This document shows positions 1 to 8,202 of a DNA stretch of 37,950 bases, one piece after another. The DNA lies in NCBI GenBank assembly GCA_016869275.1, contig VGEO01000022.1, forward strand, positions 1 to 37,950. The letters run 5' to 3'. The first letter of the stretch is position 1, and the number at the start of each line of letters is the position of its first letter. This DNA comes from Alphaproteobacteria bacterium (lineage in GTDB: Bacteria; Pseudomonadota; Alphaproteobacteria; SHVV01). The notes below the pieces were generated by a model. That model had not been told where the DNA came from. It did not search any database and worked only from the letters and a program-made list of their open reading frames with translations. The translations under genes were made by a program, and so were the position numbers.

Positions 1-128
1 CCCTGTTCACGCGCACGCGCACGATCCGGCGCAGCATCATCGACGCCGGCCAGGCCGATCCCGAGGAGCAGAAGCGGCGCGACGATGCCGCCGCGGCCGC
101 CGCGCGCAACGCGGCGGCGCGGCGCTGA
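1..128 (+). CDS. tyrC: Prephenate/arogenate dehydrogenase, C-terminal end (partial)
   Basis: Only the last 41 codons lie in the window, in the frame ending at TGA 126-128. The readable tail starts LFTRTRTIRRSIIDAGQA and ends in an Ala/Arg-rich stretch. The motif T-R-T-I-R-R-x-I-I-D-A-G-Q-A is typical of the C-terminus of alphaproteobacterial cyclohexadienyl (prephenate/arogenate) dehydrogenases, which make the tyrosine precursor using NAD(P). The convergent neighbour is a DUF2125 gene, a pairing often seen beside tyrC in this class, and the two stops are one base apart. No catalytic domain is visible, so the call rests on the tail and the context. Confidence 0.6.
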   Translation, partial: LFTRTRTIRRSIIDAGQADPEEQKRRDDAAAAAARNAAARR

Positions 129-129
129 C

Positions 130-1134
130 CTAAGGTGCGACCACCGGGCCGACCCGCGCGACCGGGATCGCGCCGATAAAAACCCGCCCGTCCTGTACCG
201 TCGCCGAGACCTCGACCGCATCGGTGCCGGCATTGTTGTTCTTCTTGCCGAGCAGGCGGACCCCGACCTTGATCGCAGCGGCTTGCGCGGCGGAGAGGCG
301 CTGCGCGCCGACGATCGCGTCGATCGCGGCATCGAGGCCGCGCACCGAGCCGGCGAAGGCCGCGAACGGACGGAGTTCGCGATCGAGCGCGAGCGTACCG
401 GAGGCGCTGGCGCCGACGCCGTTCCAGGCGAGATCGAAGGCGGTCACCTCGATGATGCCGCCGTCGTCGCGCCAGGCGGCGAGCGCGGCGGCGATCGGTC
501 CATCCGGCCACGCGCCTTTGAGCGCCACCGTCGCAGCCAGCCGCTCGATCTTGGGCCCGAGCGGCCAATCGGCGGCGACCGGTACGGTCGCGTCGCGAAA
601 CACGGCCGCGACGGTGGTGCTGGCCGCGCTCGACTCGACCCGGATCTCGGCGTGCGCCGCGGTCGGCAGCCGGTAGCGGGCGCTCGCCGCCGCGAGCGAT
701 TCGAACACCACGTGAACCGGCGCGCCCGGGGTCAGCCGGGTCTCGAGCCGGGCCGTGCGGCTCAAGATCGTGACCGCGTCGCCGGCGTCGCCGACGGTGA
801 GCTCGACCACGGCGTCGCTCTCGACCCGTAGCCGGTCGGGACTGAAGGGCGGCAGCGTCACGTGCAGGCGCTCGCCGCGGAAGCGCCACGGCAGCGGCCC
901 GGCCGGTTGGGCGACGGCGGGGGCCGCGAGATCGATCCGGAACGCGAACGGAAACCCGCCCACTGCAATGGCGCCGTGCTCGATCGCGTAACCTTGGGTG
1001 CGAGCCGAGGCCGCCCACTCGGCGATGCCGTGCTCGATCTGGATGGCGGCCGCGAACCAGTAGCCGGTATAGCCGAGCGCGGCGAGCGCGAAAGCGCCCA
1101 ACGCCAGGGCAAGCCAAAGGCGGGGCCGGGTCAT
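130..1134 (-). CDS. DUF2125 domain protein, membrane-anchored, function unknown
   Basis: 334 residues from ATG at 1134, the start that opens on an N-terminal membrane anchor (MTRPRLWLALALGAF and following, about residues 4-30). The rest reads as an exported beta-rich domain with GGFPFAFRIDL near residue 65 and a W-R-F-R-G-E segment, both typical of DUF2125. The open frame continues upstream to 1464 but that part overlaps the divergent EamA gene and reads as shadow. The family is conserved in Alphaproteobacteria next to tyrC. Its role is unknown; a periplasm-facing, envelope-linked location is inferred from the anchor only. Confidence 0.8.
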   Translation of the reverse strand: MTRPRLWLALALGAFALAALGYTGYWFAAAIQIEHGIAEWAASARTQGYAIEHGAIAVGGFPFAFRIDLAAPAVAQPAGPLPWRFRGERLHVTLPPFSPDRLRVESDAVVELTVGDAGDAVTILSRTARLETRLTPGAPVHVVFESLAAASARYRLPTAAHAEIRVESSAASTTVAAVFRDATVPVAADWPLGPKIERLAATVALKGAWPDGPIAAALAAWRDDGGIIEVTAFDLAWNGVGASASGTLALDRELRPFAAFAGSVRGLDAAIDAIVGAQRLSAAQAAAIKVGVRLLGKKNNNAGTDAVEVSATVQDGRVFIGAIPVARVGPVVAP

Positions 1135-1243
1135 GGCCGCGTTTATAGGAGCGGATCGGCCGCCCGCGCCAGAACCATCGTCCGAGGGTATCGCCGGCCG
1201 GCCGGGCCGGAGTAGTCTCGGAGCGCGCGCGTTTTCATCGCCA

Positions 1244-2146
1244 ATGTCTCCGCCCCCCGGTCCCGCCACGCCCGTGCCCGCCGCGCCCCCGGCGTGGGTC
1301 GGCACCATGCCGGCCTTTTTCGTGCTGCTGTGGAGCACCGGATTCGTCAGCCCGAAGTACGGATTGCCGTACGCCGACCCGCTCACCTTCGTCGGGCTGC
1401 GCTTCGCGATCGTCTGCGTCCTTTTCACGCTGCTCGCGGTGGCGACGCGGGCGCCGTGGCCCAAGACCCGCGCCGAGTGGCTGCACGGTGCGGTGGTCGC
1501 AGTCTTTTTCCACGCCGCCTATCTCTCGGGCGTGTTCGTCGCGCTCGAGGAGGGCGTCTCGACCGGCGTCACCGCGCTGATCGTCGGCGTCCAGCCGGTG
1601 CTGACGGCGGCGATCGCGAGCCGGTTCCTGGGCGAACGCGCCCGCCCGCGGCAGTGGCTCGGCTTCGGCTTGGGCTTCACCGGGGTGGCGCTGGTGGTCG
1701 CGAACAAGATCACGCTCGGCCAGGGCTCGATCGTGGGCTACGCGCTCGCCGGCGTCGCGTTGGCCGGTGTTACCTTCGGCACCCTTTACCAGAAGCGCTA
1801 CCTGAGCGGCATGGACCTCCGCACCGGCGCGGCGGTGCAGTACTTGTTCGGCGCTCTGGTGATGGCGATGATCGCGCCGCTGGTCGAAGGTATGCGGATC
1901 GACTGGACGCCCGAGTTCATCGCGGCGATCGCCTACATCTGCGGCATCGTGTCGTTCGTCGGGGTCTCGGTCTTCTTCTTCATGCTGCGGATCGGGCAGG
2001 CGATCCGGGTCGTGAGCTTGTTCTACTTGATTCCGCCGGTGACGGCGGTGTTGGGCTATTTCCTGTTCGGCGAGACCATGGGCGCGGTCGCGATCGCCGG
2101 CATGGCGCTCGCCGTCATCGGGGTATGGCTTGTCAACCGCGGCTGA
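1244..2146 (+). CDS. DMT-superfamily permease (EamA family)
   Basis: 300 residues, hydrophobic throughout, with about ten predicted membrane segments arranged as two EamA repeats. N-terminal FFVLLWSTGFVSPKYGL followed by DPLTFVGLRF is the usual start of an EamA carrier, and the second half ends with FLFGETMGAVAIAGMALAVIGV, the typical E-x-x-x last repeat. EamA proteins export amino acids or other small metabolites; the substrate is not predictable. ATG 1244 is preferred to an in-frame start at 1133, because the earlier segment is non-hydrophobic and overlaps the start of the divergent DUF2125 gene. A TTG in the next frame overlaps the gene end, but the downstream gene more likely starts at ATG 2151. 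Confidence 0.85.
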   Translation: MSPPPGPATPVPAAPPAWVGTMPAFFVLLWSTGFVSPKYGLPYADPLTFVGLRFAIVCVLFTLLAVATRAPWPKTRAEWLHGAVVAVFFHAAYLSGVFVALEEGVSTGVTALIVGVQPVLTAAIASRFLGERARPRQWLGFGLGFTGVALVVANKITLGQGSIVGYALAGVALAGVTFGTLYQKRYLSGMDLRTGAAVQYLFGALVMAMIAPLVEGMRIDWTPEFIAAIAYICGIVSFVGVSVFFFMLRIGQAIRVVSLFYLIPPVTAVLGYFLFGETMGAVAIAGMALAVIGVWLVNRG

Positions 2147-2150
2147 ACCG

Positions 2151-2729
2151 ATGCGCCCCAGGACGCCCGCGATCGCCTGGCCCGAGCGCCAGCCGCTCTG
2201 GGTGTTCGGCTATGGGTCGCTGATGTGGGATCCGGGCTTTCATTATGTCGAGATGCAGCCGGCCCGGCTCTACGGCTATCACCGATCGTTCTGCGTGCGC
2301 TCGACGTCCTACCGCGGCACGCCCGAGCGCCCGGGCCTCGTATTCGGGCTCGACGCCGGCGGCAGCTGCGTCGGCCGCGCCTACCGGGTCGCAGCCGCTA
2401 AGGTCGCCGAGGCGCTCGGCTACCTCGCCCACCGCGAACTTCGGATCGAGACGTATTTGGCGCGGCGCCACCTCGTGCGGCTGCCGGGCGGCGCGGTCGA
2501 GGCGCTCTGCTTCGTCGTCAACCGCCGCGTCGATCAGTACATGGGCCGGCTCGCCGTCGAGCGGATGGCGACCTACGTCTGTCAGGGCGTCGGCGAGCGC
2601 GGCGCCTGCTTCGACTACCTGAAGAGCACGGTCGAGCACCTGCGCGCGTTGGGGCTCCACGACCATACGCTCGAGCGCTTGCTCGCGGTCGCGACCGCGC
2701 GGCGGCGGCGCGGTCGGGCACATCCTTGA
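2151..2729 (+). CDS. Gamma-glutamylcyclotransferase, ChaC-like
   Basis: 192 residues from ATG 2151. The N-terminus carries WVFGYGSLMWDPGF, the YGSL nucleotide-loop-like motif of the gamma-glutamylcyclotransferase fold that holds the gamma-glutamyl group. YLAHRE near residue 100 supplies the likely catalytic glutamate. ChaC enzymes release 5-oxoproline from glutathione in the cytosol. The length fits the family (about 180-230). It lies 4 nt after the EamA gene, so the two are probably co-transcribed, and it is followed directly by a hairpin terminator at 2735. A TTG start at 2130, overlapping the permease gene, is possible but less likely. Confidence 0.85.
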   Translation: MRPRTPAIAWPERQPLWVFGYGSLMWDPGFHYVEMQPARLYGYHRSFCVRSTSYRGTPERPGLVFGLDAGGSCVGRAYRVAAAKVAEALGYLAHRELRIETYLARRHLVRLPGGAVEALCFVVNRRVDQYMGRLAVERMATYVCQGVGERGACFDYLKSTVEHLRALGLHDHTLERLLAVATARRRRGRAHP

Positions 2730-2734
2730 AACAT

Positions 2735-2756
2735 CCAGTCGATTGACTGGTTTTAT
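2735..2756 (+). terminator. Rho-independent terminator after the ChaC gene
   Basis: A perfect 6-bp stem, CCAGTC (2735-2740) and GACTGG (2745-2750), closes a GATT loop and is followed by TTTTAT. It starts 6 nt after the ChaC stop. It lies between convergent genes (ChaC and nrdJ). Confidence 0.7.
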
Positions 2757-2882
2757 CGCCCGCGCGGGACCGCCGATCTCGCCCTGCGATTGGCGCGCTG
2801 TGACTGCGAACGGGCGCGTGGCAAGGCCGGCACGACGTCGCCACGGTGCGGCCGGTGCGCGCGGCCTAATTGTCGGCGCGCC

Positions 2883-5207
2883 TCACGCGCACTTGGAATA
2901 GCCGCAAGAGACGCAGGTGTCGCAGCCCTCGGCGCGAACGAGGCCGGCCTGGCCGCACTTCGGGCACTGGCGGAAGCGGCTCGCGGCGTCCGCCGCGCCG
3001 CCGGCCGCCGCAAGCGGCAGCCGCTTCGCTTCCGGCCCGGCGTCGGTCTCGGGCTTGGGCAGGAAGCCGATCTCGATCAAGTGCTGCTCGATCACGGCGC
3101 CGATCTGGGCCAGGAGCGAGGGCACGTACTTGCCGTCGACCCACTGGCCGCCGCGCGGGTCGAACACCGCTTTGAGCTCGTCGACCACGAACGAGACGTC
3201 GCCGCCGCGCCGGAACACCGCGCTCATCATCCGCGTCAGCGCCACCGTCCACGCGTAGTGCTCGGTGTTCTTGGAATTGATGAACACCTCGAACGGACGA
3301 CGCCGCCCGTCGGTGACGATGTCGTTGATGGTGATGTAGATGGCGTGGTCGGTCTCGGGCCATTTGACCTTGTAGGTCGAGCCCGGCAGCACCCCCGGCC
3401 GGTCCAACGGCTTGGTCATGTAGACGACGCCGCCGGCCTCGAAAATGTCGCGCGCTCGCGAGACCGGGCTCTCGAGCGGAAGCTCGGGCTCGCTCGGCTT
3501 CGCCGGCGCCTTGTCCTTGACCTCGAGCACCGCGCCGGTCACCGGGTTCGGCCGGTAGGTGGTGCAACCCTTGCAGCCGGCGGCGTAGGCGGCGCGGTAG
3601 ATGTCCTTGAACTCCTCGAACGAGATGTCCTCGGGGCAGTTGATGGTCTTCGAGACCGCGCTGTCGACGTGGCGCTGGACCGCGGCCTGCATGGCGACGT
3701 GGTCCTGGGGCGTCAGCGTCTGCGCGTCGACGAAATAGTCGGGGAGCGGCGCGTCCTCGCCGAACTGGCGCCGGTAGAGGCGATAGGCGCGGTCCGAGAC
3801 CTCTTCGTCGCGCCGGGTCCCGTCGGGGAGCAAGAGGTGGCGCGTATAGACAAACGAGAACACCGGCTCCAAGCCCGACGAGACGTTGTCGGCGAGGAGC
3901 GAAATCGTGCCGGTCGGCGCGACCGAGGTGAGGAGGGCGTTGCGGATGCCGTGGCGGCGTATCGCGGCTCTGACGGCGGGCGGGCGCGCCGAAACGGTTT
4001 CGCCGGCGAGATAGGCGTCGGCGTCGTAAAGCGGGAACGCGCCTTTCTCGGCCGCGATCTCGGTCGAGGCGAGATAAGCCGCGTCGGCCAGCGCCTTCAT
4101 CCACGCGTCGGTTTGCGCCACCGCGCGCGGCGAACCGTAGCGGAGTCCGCTCATGATGAGAGCGTCGGCCAAACCGGTGACGCCCAAGCCGATCCGGCGC
4201 TTGGCCTTGGCTTCGTGTTCCTGCTGCGCGAGCGGGTACTTCGAGAGATCGATCGCGTTGTCGAGCATCCGCACTGCGACGCGTACGAGATCGGTCAGCT
4301 CGGCCGGGTCGATCGCCGCTGCGGACGTGAACGGGCGCTCGACCAGCGCCGCCAGGTTGATCGAGCCCAACAGGCACGCGCCATAGGGCGGCAGCGGCTG
4401 TTCGCCGCACGGATTGGTCACCTGGATCGTCTCGCAGTAGCCGAGGTTGTTGGCGCGGTTGACGCGGTCGATGAAGATCACGCCCGGCTCGGCGTAGGCG
4501 TAGGTCGCGCGCATGATCTGGTCCCACAGCGCACGGGCCTGGACCACCTTGTAAACGGTGCCGCCGAAGGCGAGCTCCCACGGCCCGTCGTCCGCGACCG
4601 CGCGCACGAATGGATCGGTGACCAGGACCGAGAGATTGAACATGCGCAAGCGGCCAGGATCCTGCTTCGCGGCGATGAACGCCTCGATGTCGGGATGGTC
4701 GCAGCGCATCGTCGCCATCATCGCGCCGCGCCGGTAGCCGGCCGACATGATGGTGCGGCACATCGCGTCCCACACGTCCATGAACGACAACGGCCCCGAG
4801 GCGTCGGCGCCGACGCCGGCGACCGGCGCCCCGCGCGGACGCAGCGTCGAGAAGTCGCAGCCGATGCCGCCGCCCTGCTGCATGGTGAGCGCGGCTTCCT
4901 TCAAGTTCTCGAAGATCCCGGCCATCGAATCCGGAACCGTGCCCATCACGAAGCAGTTGAACAGCGTGACGCGGCGGTCGGTGCCGGCGCCGGCGATGAT
5001 CCGCCCGGCCGGGAGGAAGCGGAAATCGGCGAGCGCGCCATAGAAACGTTCGGCCCACGCCGGCGGCTCAGGCTCGACCGCGGCGAGCGCCTCCGCTACC
5101 CGGCGCCACGTGTCCTCGATCGATTTGTCGAGCGCGGAGCCGTCGGCTGCCTTCAGCCGGTATTTCATGTCCCAGATCTGCTGGGAGATGGGGGCGACGT
5201 TCGCCAC
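2883..5207 (-). CDS. nrdJ: Adenosylcobalamin-dependent ribonucleotide reductase (class II)
   Basis: 774 residues. Reduces ribonucleotides to deoxyribonucleotides using an AdoCbl-derived thiyl radical. Visible residues: C85 (FNCFVMG), the N265-P-C267-G-E269 active-site motif holding the radical cysteine, and C278 (GACLLGSINL), which fits the redox partner of C85. A second loop, SVAPTGTISLLADNVSSG, matches the substrate-phosphate loop. The C-terminus has a CPKCG...CDTCVSCGYSKCA tail, a zinc-ribbon/redox cysteine tail usual in this group. The size matches the shorter class II form rather than the roughly 1200-residue form. The start is GTG 5205-5207 with AGGAA just upstream. It lies downstream of plsC but behind a 223-bp gap, so it probably has its own promoter. 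It needs AdoCbl, which the adenosyltransferase at 23037 could supply. Confidence 0.93.
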   Translation of the reverse strand: MANVAPISQQIWDMKYRLKAADGSALDKSIEDTWRRVAEALAAVEPEPPAWAERFYGALADFRFLPAGRIIAGAGTDRRVTLFNCFVMGTVPDSMAGIFENLKEAALTMQQGGGIGCDFSTLRPRGAPVAGVGADASGPLSFMDVWDAMCRTIMSAGYRRGAMMATMRCDHPDIEAFIAAKQDPGRLRMFNLSVLVTDPFVRAVADDGPWELAFGGTVYKVVQARALWDQIMRATYAYAEPGVIFIDRVNRANNLGYCETIQVTNPCGEQPLPPYGACLLGSINLAALVERPFTSAAAIDPAELTDLVRVAVRMLDNAIDLSKYPLAQQEHEAKAKRRIGLGVTGLADALIMSGLRYGSPRAVAQTDAWMKALADAAYLASTEIAAEKGAFPLYDADAYLAGETVSARPPAVRAAIRRHGIRNALLTSVAPTGTISLLADNVSSGLEPVFSFVYTRHLLLPDGTRRDEEVSDRAYRLYRRQFGEDAPLPDYFVDAQTLTPQDHVAMQAAVQRHVDSAVSKTINCPEDISFEEFKDIYRAAYAAGCKGCTTYRPNPVTGAVLEVKDKAPAKPSEPELPLESPVSRARDIFEAGGVVYMTKPLDRPGVLPGSTYKVKWPETDHAIYITINDIVTDGRRRPFEVFINSKNTEHYAWTVALTRMMSAVFRRGGDVSFVVDELKAVFDPRGGQWVDGKYVPSLLAQIGAVIEQHLIEIGFLPKPETDAGPEAKRLPLAAAGGAADAASRFRQCPKCGQAGLVRAEGCDTCVSCGYSKCA

Positions 5208-5430
5208 GCGCGGTTCCTATGGCTGTGGTTGCGGGCTTGGTTGAGGGTCCGAATTTACCAGAAATCGCGCCTCTTGTTCACGAAATGTTTCCACAGGGTG
5301 AGCGCCACCAACGGGCGTCAAAACAGGGATTCTAGGCAAGAATATTATAATTTCAATTAGTTACGAGAATGACCCCGATCCGACGCCGAGCGTTATCCCC
5401 AGGCTTCCCCGACGCTTGTCCACCGGGCTT
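5208..5430. promoter_or_regulatory. nrdJ upstream region with AT-rich tract and DnaA-box-like sites
   Basis: A 223-bp gap between plsC and nrdJ. It holds an AT-rich stretch at about 5336-5371 that stands out against the local high GC. Near-matches to TTATCCACA lie on the plus strand at 5287-5295 (GTTTCCACA), 5393-5401 (TTATCCCCA) and 5416-5424 (TTGTCCACC), with a weak inverted one near 5223-5231. This could be DnaA control of nrdJ or a chance cluster. No NrdR box or cobalamin riboswitch was recognised. Confidence 0.35.
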
Positions 5431-6168
5431 TCAACCGCCATCGCGCTCGCCGATGGCGCCCGCGGCGCGGATCAGCCTTGCCGTCGCCGGCTCGATCGCC
5501 GCCTCCAGTTCGTGCATGAACCGGGCGCGGTCGAGCCCGGGCGGGATCGCCGGCAGGAACTCAATCACGATGGTGCCGTGCCGCTTGACGAAGCGCCGGC
5601 GCGGCCAATAGAGGCCCGAATTGACCGCGACCGGCACCGCGGGCAGCCCGAGCTCGCGATAGAGCGCGGCGACGCCGGGCTGGTAGTCGGGCGGCGCGCC
5701 GACCGCGCGGCGGGTCCCTTCGGGGAAGATCACGATCGGCTGGCCGCGCGCGGCGCAAGCCTTGGCGGCGCGGATCAGCCGGCGGATCGCATTCATGCCG
5801 CGGGCGCGGTCGATACCGATCATGCCGCTCCGCAGCGGATACCAGCCGAACACCGGAATCCAGAACAGCTCGCGCTTCATCACCATCGCAGGATTGTCGA
5901 GCAGGCGGTGGAACGCGAACGTGTCCCACGTCGACTGGTGCTTGGCCGCGATCAACGCGGCACCGGTCGGGATATGGGCGCGGCCGCGCACCTCGACGCG
6001 GATGCCGGCGAGCGCCCGCATCAGCCAGGCGAGGCCGCCCGCCCACAGCCGCTGGACCGCGACCGAGGCCGGGCGCGGGAGCGCCAGCGTCGGCAGGCCG
6101 GCGACCGCGATCAGCGCGGTCCAGACGAAGAACGCGACGTTGAAGGCGGACGAGCGCAGGTGGATCAC
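5431..6168 (-). CDS. Lysophospholipid acyltransferase family protein (PlsC-like)
   Basis: 245 residues. Transfers an acyl chain to the 2-position of lysophosphatidate or a related lipid at the inner membrane. The acyltransferase motifs are present: H77-Q-S-T-W-D82 (the HX4D catalytic pair), GMIGIDR near residue 116, and FPEGTR at about 148-153. A hydrophobic N-terminal segment (about 8-30) anchors it. The GTG start at 6168 overlaps the TGA of the preceding DUF218 gene (GTGA, 6165-6168), which implies translational coupling. It is the last gene of the ftsE-ftsX-HAD-DUF218-plsC unit. The exact lipid substrate is not known from sequence. Confidence 0.88.
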   Translation of the reverse strand: MIHLRSSAFNVAFFVWTALIAVAGLPTLALPRPASVAVQRLWAGGLAWLMRALAGIRVEVRGRAHIPTGAALIAAKHQSTWDTFAFHRLLDNPAMVMKRELFWIPVFGWYPLRSGMIGIDRARGMNAIRRLIRAAKACAARGQPIVIFPEGTRRAVGAPPDYQPGVAALYRELGLPAVPVAVNSGLYWPRRRFVKRHGTIVIEFLPAIPPGLDRARFMHELEAAIEPATARLIRAAGAIGERDGG

Positions 6169-6776
6169 GACCGCGGCTCGCTGCGCGGCGGCGCCAGCCG
6201 GAGCCGCGCCAGCGCGAACAGGTATTTGGTGTACTCGCCGGCGATCAGCTCGGTGGTGCCCGGCCACTCCCACCAGCGGTCGATCTTGACCCGCTCGGGG
6301 AACACCGGATGCGGGATCAGGCCGATCCCGGGCATCAGCCGCTCGAATTCGACCAGGCTGCGCGGCATGTGATAGCCGCCGGTGACGAGGCGGAGCGAGC
6401 GGAAGCCCTCGGCCTCCATCCACACCGCGGTCTCGAGCGCGTTGCCGGCGGTGTCGCGCGCTTTGCGGCCGATCACGACGCAGCAGTCGAACAGCGTGTC
6501 GACCTGACCGGCACGGCTGCGGATCTCGGCCCGCGACGTCGGCTTGCCGACGCCAGAGATGAACAGCTTCTTGGCGCGGCCCTGGGCCAGGATCGCGAAC
6601 CCGGCTTCGAGCCTCTCCGAGCCGCCGGTCAGCACGACGACGGCATCGGTCGTGGTCGCGGCATCGAGCGGCCGGTGGTCGAGCGCGCTCGCGAACCAGA
6701 GAAAGCCGCCGAGCCACAGACAGGCGATCGCCACCGCGCCGACGCCAATGCCGCGGACGAGCTGGCCGATCGTCAT
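6165..6776 (-). CDS. DUF218 / YdcF-ElyC-like membrane protein
   Basis: 203 residues. One N-terminal membrane helix (about 8-30) is followed by the DUF218 fold: TDAVVVLTGGSERLEAG, then LFISGVGK and LVTGGYHMPRSLVEFERL. Relatives (SanA, ElyC, YdcF) act in envelope integrity or undecaprenyl-phosphate and peptidoglycan metabolism, but their chemistry is unsettled. The ATG at 6776 overlaps the HAD gene stop (ATGA, 6773-6776), and its own stop overlaps the plsC start. In Alphaproteobacteria this gene commonly sits between ftsX and plsC. Confidence 0.85.
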   Translation of the reverse strand: MTIGQLVRGIGVGAVAIACLWLGGFLWFASALDHRPLDAATTTDAVVVLTGGSERLEAGFAILAQGRAKKLFISGVGKPTSRAEIRSRAGQVDTLFDCCVVIGRKARDTAGNALETAVWMEAEGFRSLRLVTGGYHMPRSLVEFERLMPGIGLIPHPVFPERVKIDRWWEWPGTTELIAGEYTKYLFALARLRLAPPRSEPRS

Positions 6777-7321
6777 CGGGGCGCGAGCAAAAGCGCGACC
6801 GCGGCGGCGAGGTCGTCGACGATCGCAACCGGTTCGAGCGCCGGCGCGAGTCCTCGGGCGGCGAAGCTGGCGCCTTTGCCGGTCTTGACCAGGATGCGCC
6901 GGCAGCCGGCCGCGCACGCCGCCTCGAGGTCCTTGACGTCGTCCCCGACCATCGCGGTCTCGGCCGGCCCGGCGGCGTGGGCGGCCATTGCCTCGAGCAG
7001 CATGCCGGGCCCGGGCTTGCGCCGCGCCGTCGCCGCCCACGGCGGATCGGGGCAGACGATCACGCCGTCGAGCCGGGCGCCCGCGGCGGCGAGCAGCGCG
7101 CGCAAGCGGTCGTGAATGCGCTCGAGCCCCGCCATGTCGATCAAGCCGCGGCCGACCGCGGACTGATTGGTCACGATCAACACGTGCCGGCTGGCTGCGT
7201 TCAAGCGCCGGATCGCCGCGGCCGCGCCGGAAACGAGTTCGACATCGCCGGGGTCGGTGATGTAGTGCGGGCGCTCGACGTTGACGACGCCGTCGCGATC
7301 GAGGAGGACGAGGCGGGTCAC
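6773..7321 (-). CDS. HAD-IIIA phosphatase, GmhB/histidinol-phosphatase-like
   Basis: 182 residues from GTG 7321, which overlaps the ftsX stop (GTGA). HAD motif I is LVLLDRDGVVN with the Asp pair D8/D10. Motif II lies in HVLIVTNQSAVGRG, and RKPGPGML and MVGDDVKDLEAA give motifs III and IV. The pattern matches D-glycero-D-manno-heptose-1,7-bisphosphate phosphatase and the histidinol-phosphatase domain. The Cys-rich zinc loop of classical GmhB is reduced here (a single Cys in VIVCPDPPW), so the substrate is uncertain. The location inside an ftsEX-plsC unit suggests an envelope sugar substrate, by inference only. Confidence 0.8.
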   Translation of the reverse strand: MTRLVLLDRDGVVNVERPHYITDPGDVELVSGAAAAIRRLNAASRHVLIVTNQSAVGRGLIDMAGLERIHDRLRALLAAAGARLDGVIVCPDPPWAATARRKPGPGMLLEAMAAHAAGPAETAMVGDDVKDLEAACAAGCRRILVKTGKGASFAARGLAPALEPVAIVDDLAAAVALLLAPR

Positions 7322-8202
7322 GGCATTCGTCGCAACGCGCGCACCACCGTGACGCGAGCGGTCGCCATCGCGATCATCGCGGTGGCGACCGGCAGCAGGG
7401 CGAGCGCGAGCAGGGCACGGAGATCGGGCGCGAAGGTCAGCCACGGCAGCAACTCGAGATCGGCGAGCCCGCTGCCCAGCAGCGCGAGCGCCAGCGCGGC
7501 GAGGCCGATCCCGTAAAGCGCGCCGCGCACGCCGAGCCACAGTGCGTGGGTCTGGAATTCCTTGGCGATATAATCGTCGTGCGCACCGATTAGGTGCAGG
7601 ACTTCGATGGTGTTGCGGTGCACGGCGAGCCCGGCGCGGGTCGCGAACACGACGATAATCGCGGCCGCGGCGCCGACCAGGACGACGACCGCCATGGCGA
7701 TCGCCTGGACCGCGGCGGCGAGTTTGACCAGCCGCATCAGCCATTCGCCATGGTCTTCGACGATGGCGCCGGGCGCCACTGCCTGCAGCCGCTGCGCGAG
7801 GTCGGCGCGATCGAACGGCGCGCCGGCGACGCGGACGACGTCGATCACGGTCGGCAGCGGCAGCCCGAGCTGGGCGCGGCCGAGCCACGGTTCGAGCAGG
7901 CGCTCAACTTCACCGACCGGTAACAGGGTCGCGCGCTCGATCCCAGGGGTCGCCCGCAGGAGCGCGAGCGCGGCCTCGACGCGTTGCCCGGCGGCGGCGC
8001 CGGCCGTGGCCGGACCGCCGGTCGGAAGCTGCACGGTGACCGTGTCCTTCAAGTCGACGCGCCAGCGCTCCATCGCCCCGTCGAGCGCGAACGCGACCGT
8101 GAGCGCCAGCGCGGCCAGGAACACCATCAGGCCGACGACCAGCGGCAGGTAGCGCTCGGAGCGTTCGCGCTCGAACGGAACCGCGGTGCGGCGCCAGTTC
8201 AT
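7318..8202 (-). CDS. ftsX: Cell-division ABC transporter permease FtsX
   Basis: 294 residues from ATG 8202, overlapping the ftsE stop by 4 nt (ATGA). The FtsX plan is clear: an N-terminal membrane helix (about 20-42), a periplasmic domain (about 43-165), then three helices, with the typical HRNTIEVLHLIGAHDDYIAKEF segment between helices 2 and 3. FtsX forms a complex with FtsE that transmits cytosolic ATP hydrolysis to peptidoglycan hydrolases at the septum. The first two of five overlapping genes are the FtsEX pair. Confidence 0.92.
   Translation of the reverse strand: MNWRRTAVPFERERSERYLPLVVGLMVFLAALALTVAFALDGAMERWRVDLKDTVTVQLPTGGPATAGAAAGQRVEAALALLRATPGIERATLLPVGEVERLLEPWLGRAQLGLPLPTVIDVVRVAGAPFDRADLAQRLQAVAPGAIVEDHGEWLMRLVKLAAAVQAIAMAVVVLVGAAAAIIVVFATRAGLAVHRNTIEVLHLIGAHDDYIAKEFQTHALWLGVRGALYGIGLAALALALLGSGLADLELLPWLTFAPDLRALLALALLPVATAMIAMATARVTVVRALRRMP

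Noticed and set aside
2790-5360. An open frame of over 850 codons on the plus strand opposite nrdJ
   Set aside because: It lies antisense to a gene with clear catalytic motifs, is rich in Arg, Gly and Asp as GC-rich shadows are, and has no recognisable domain.
5208-5430. A cobalamin riboswitch before nrdJ
   Set aside because: No B12-box-like sequence was found, and the sequence is better explained by the AT-rich tract and DnaA-like sites.
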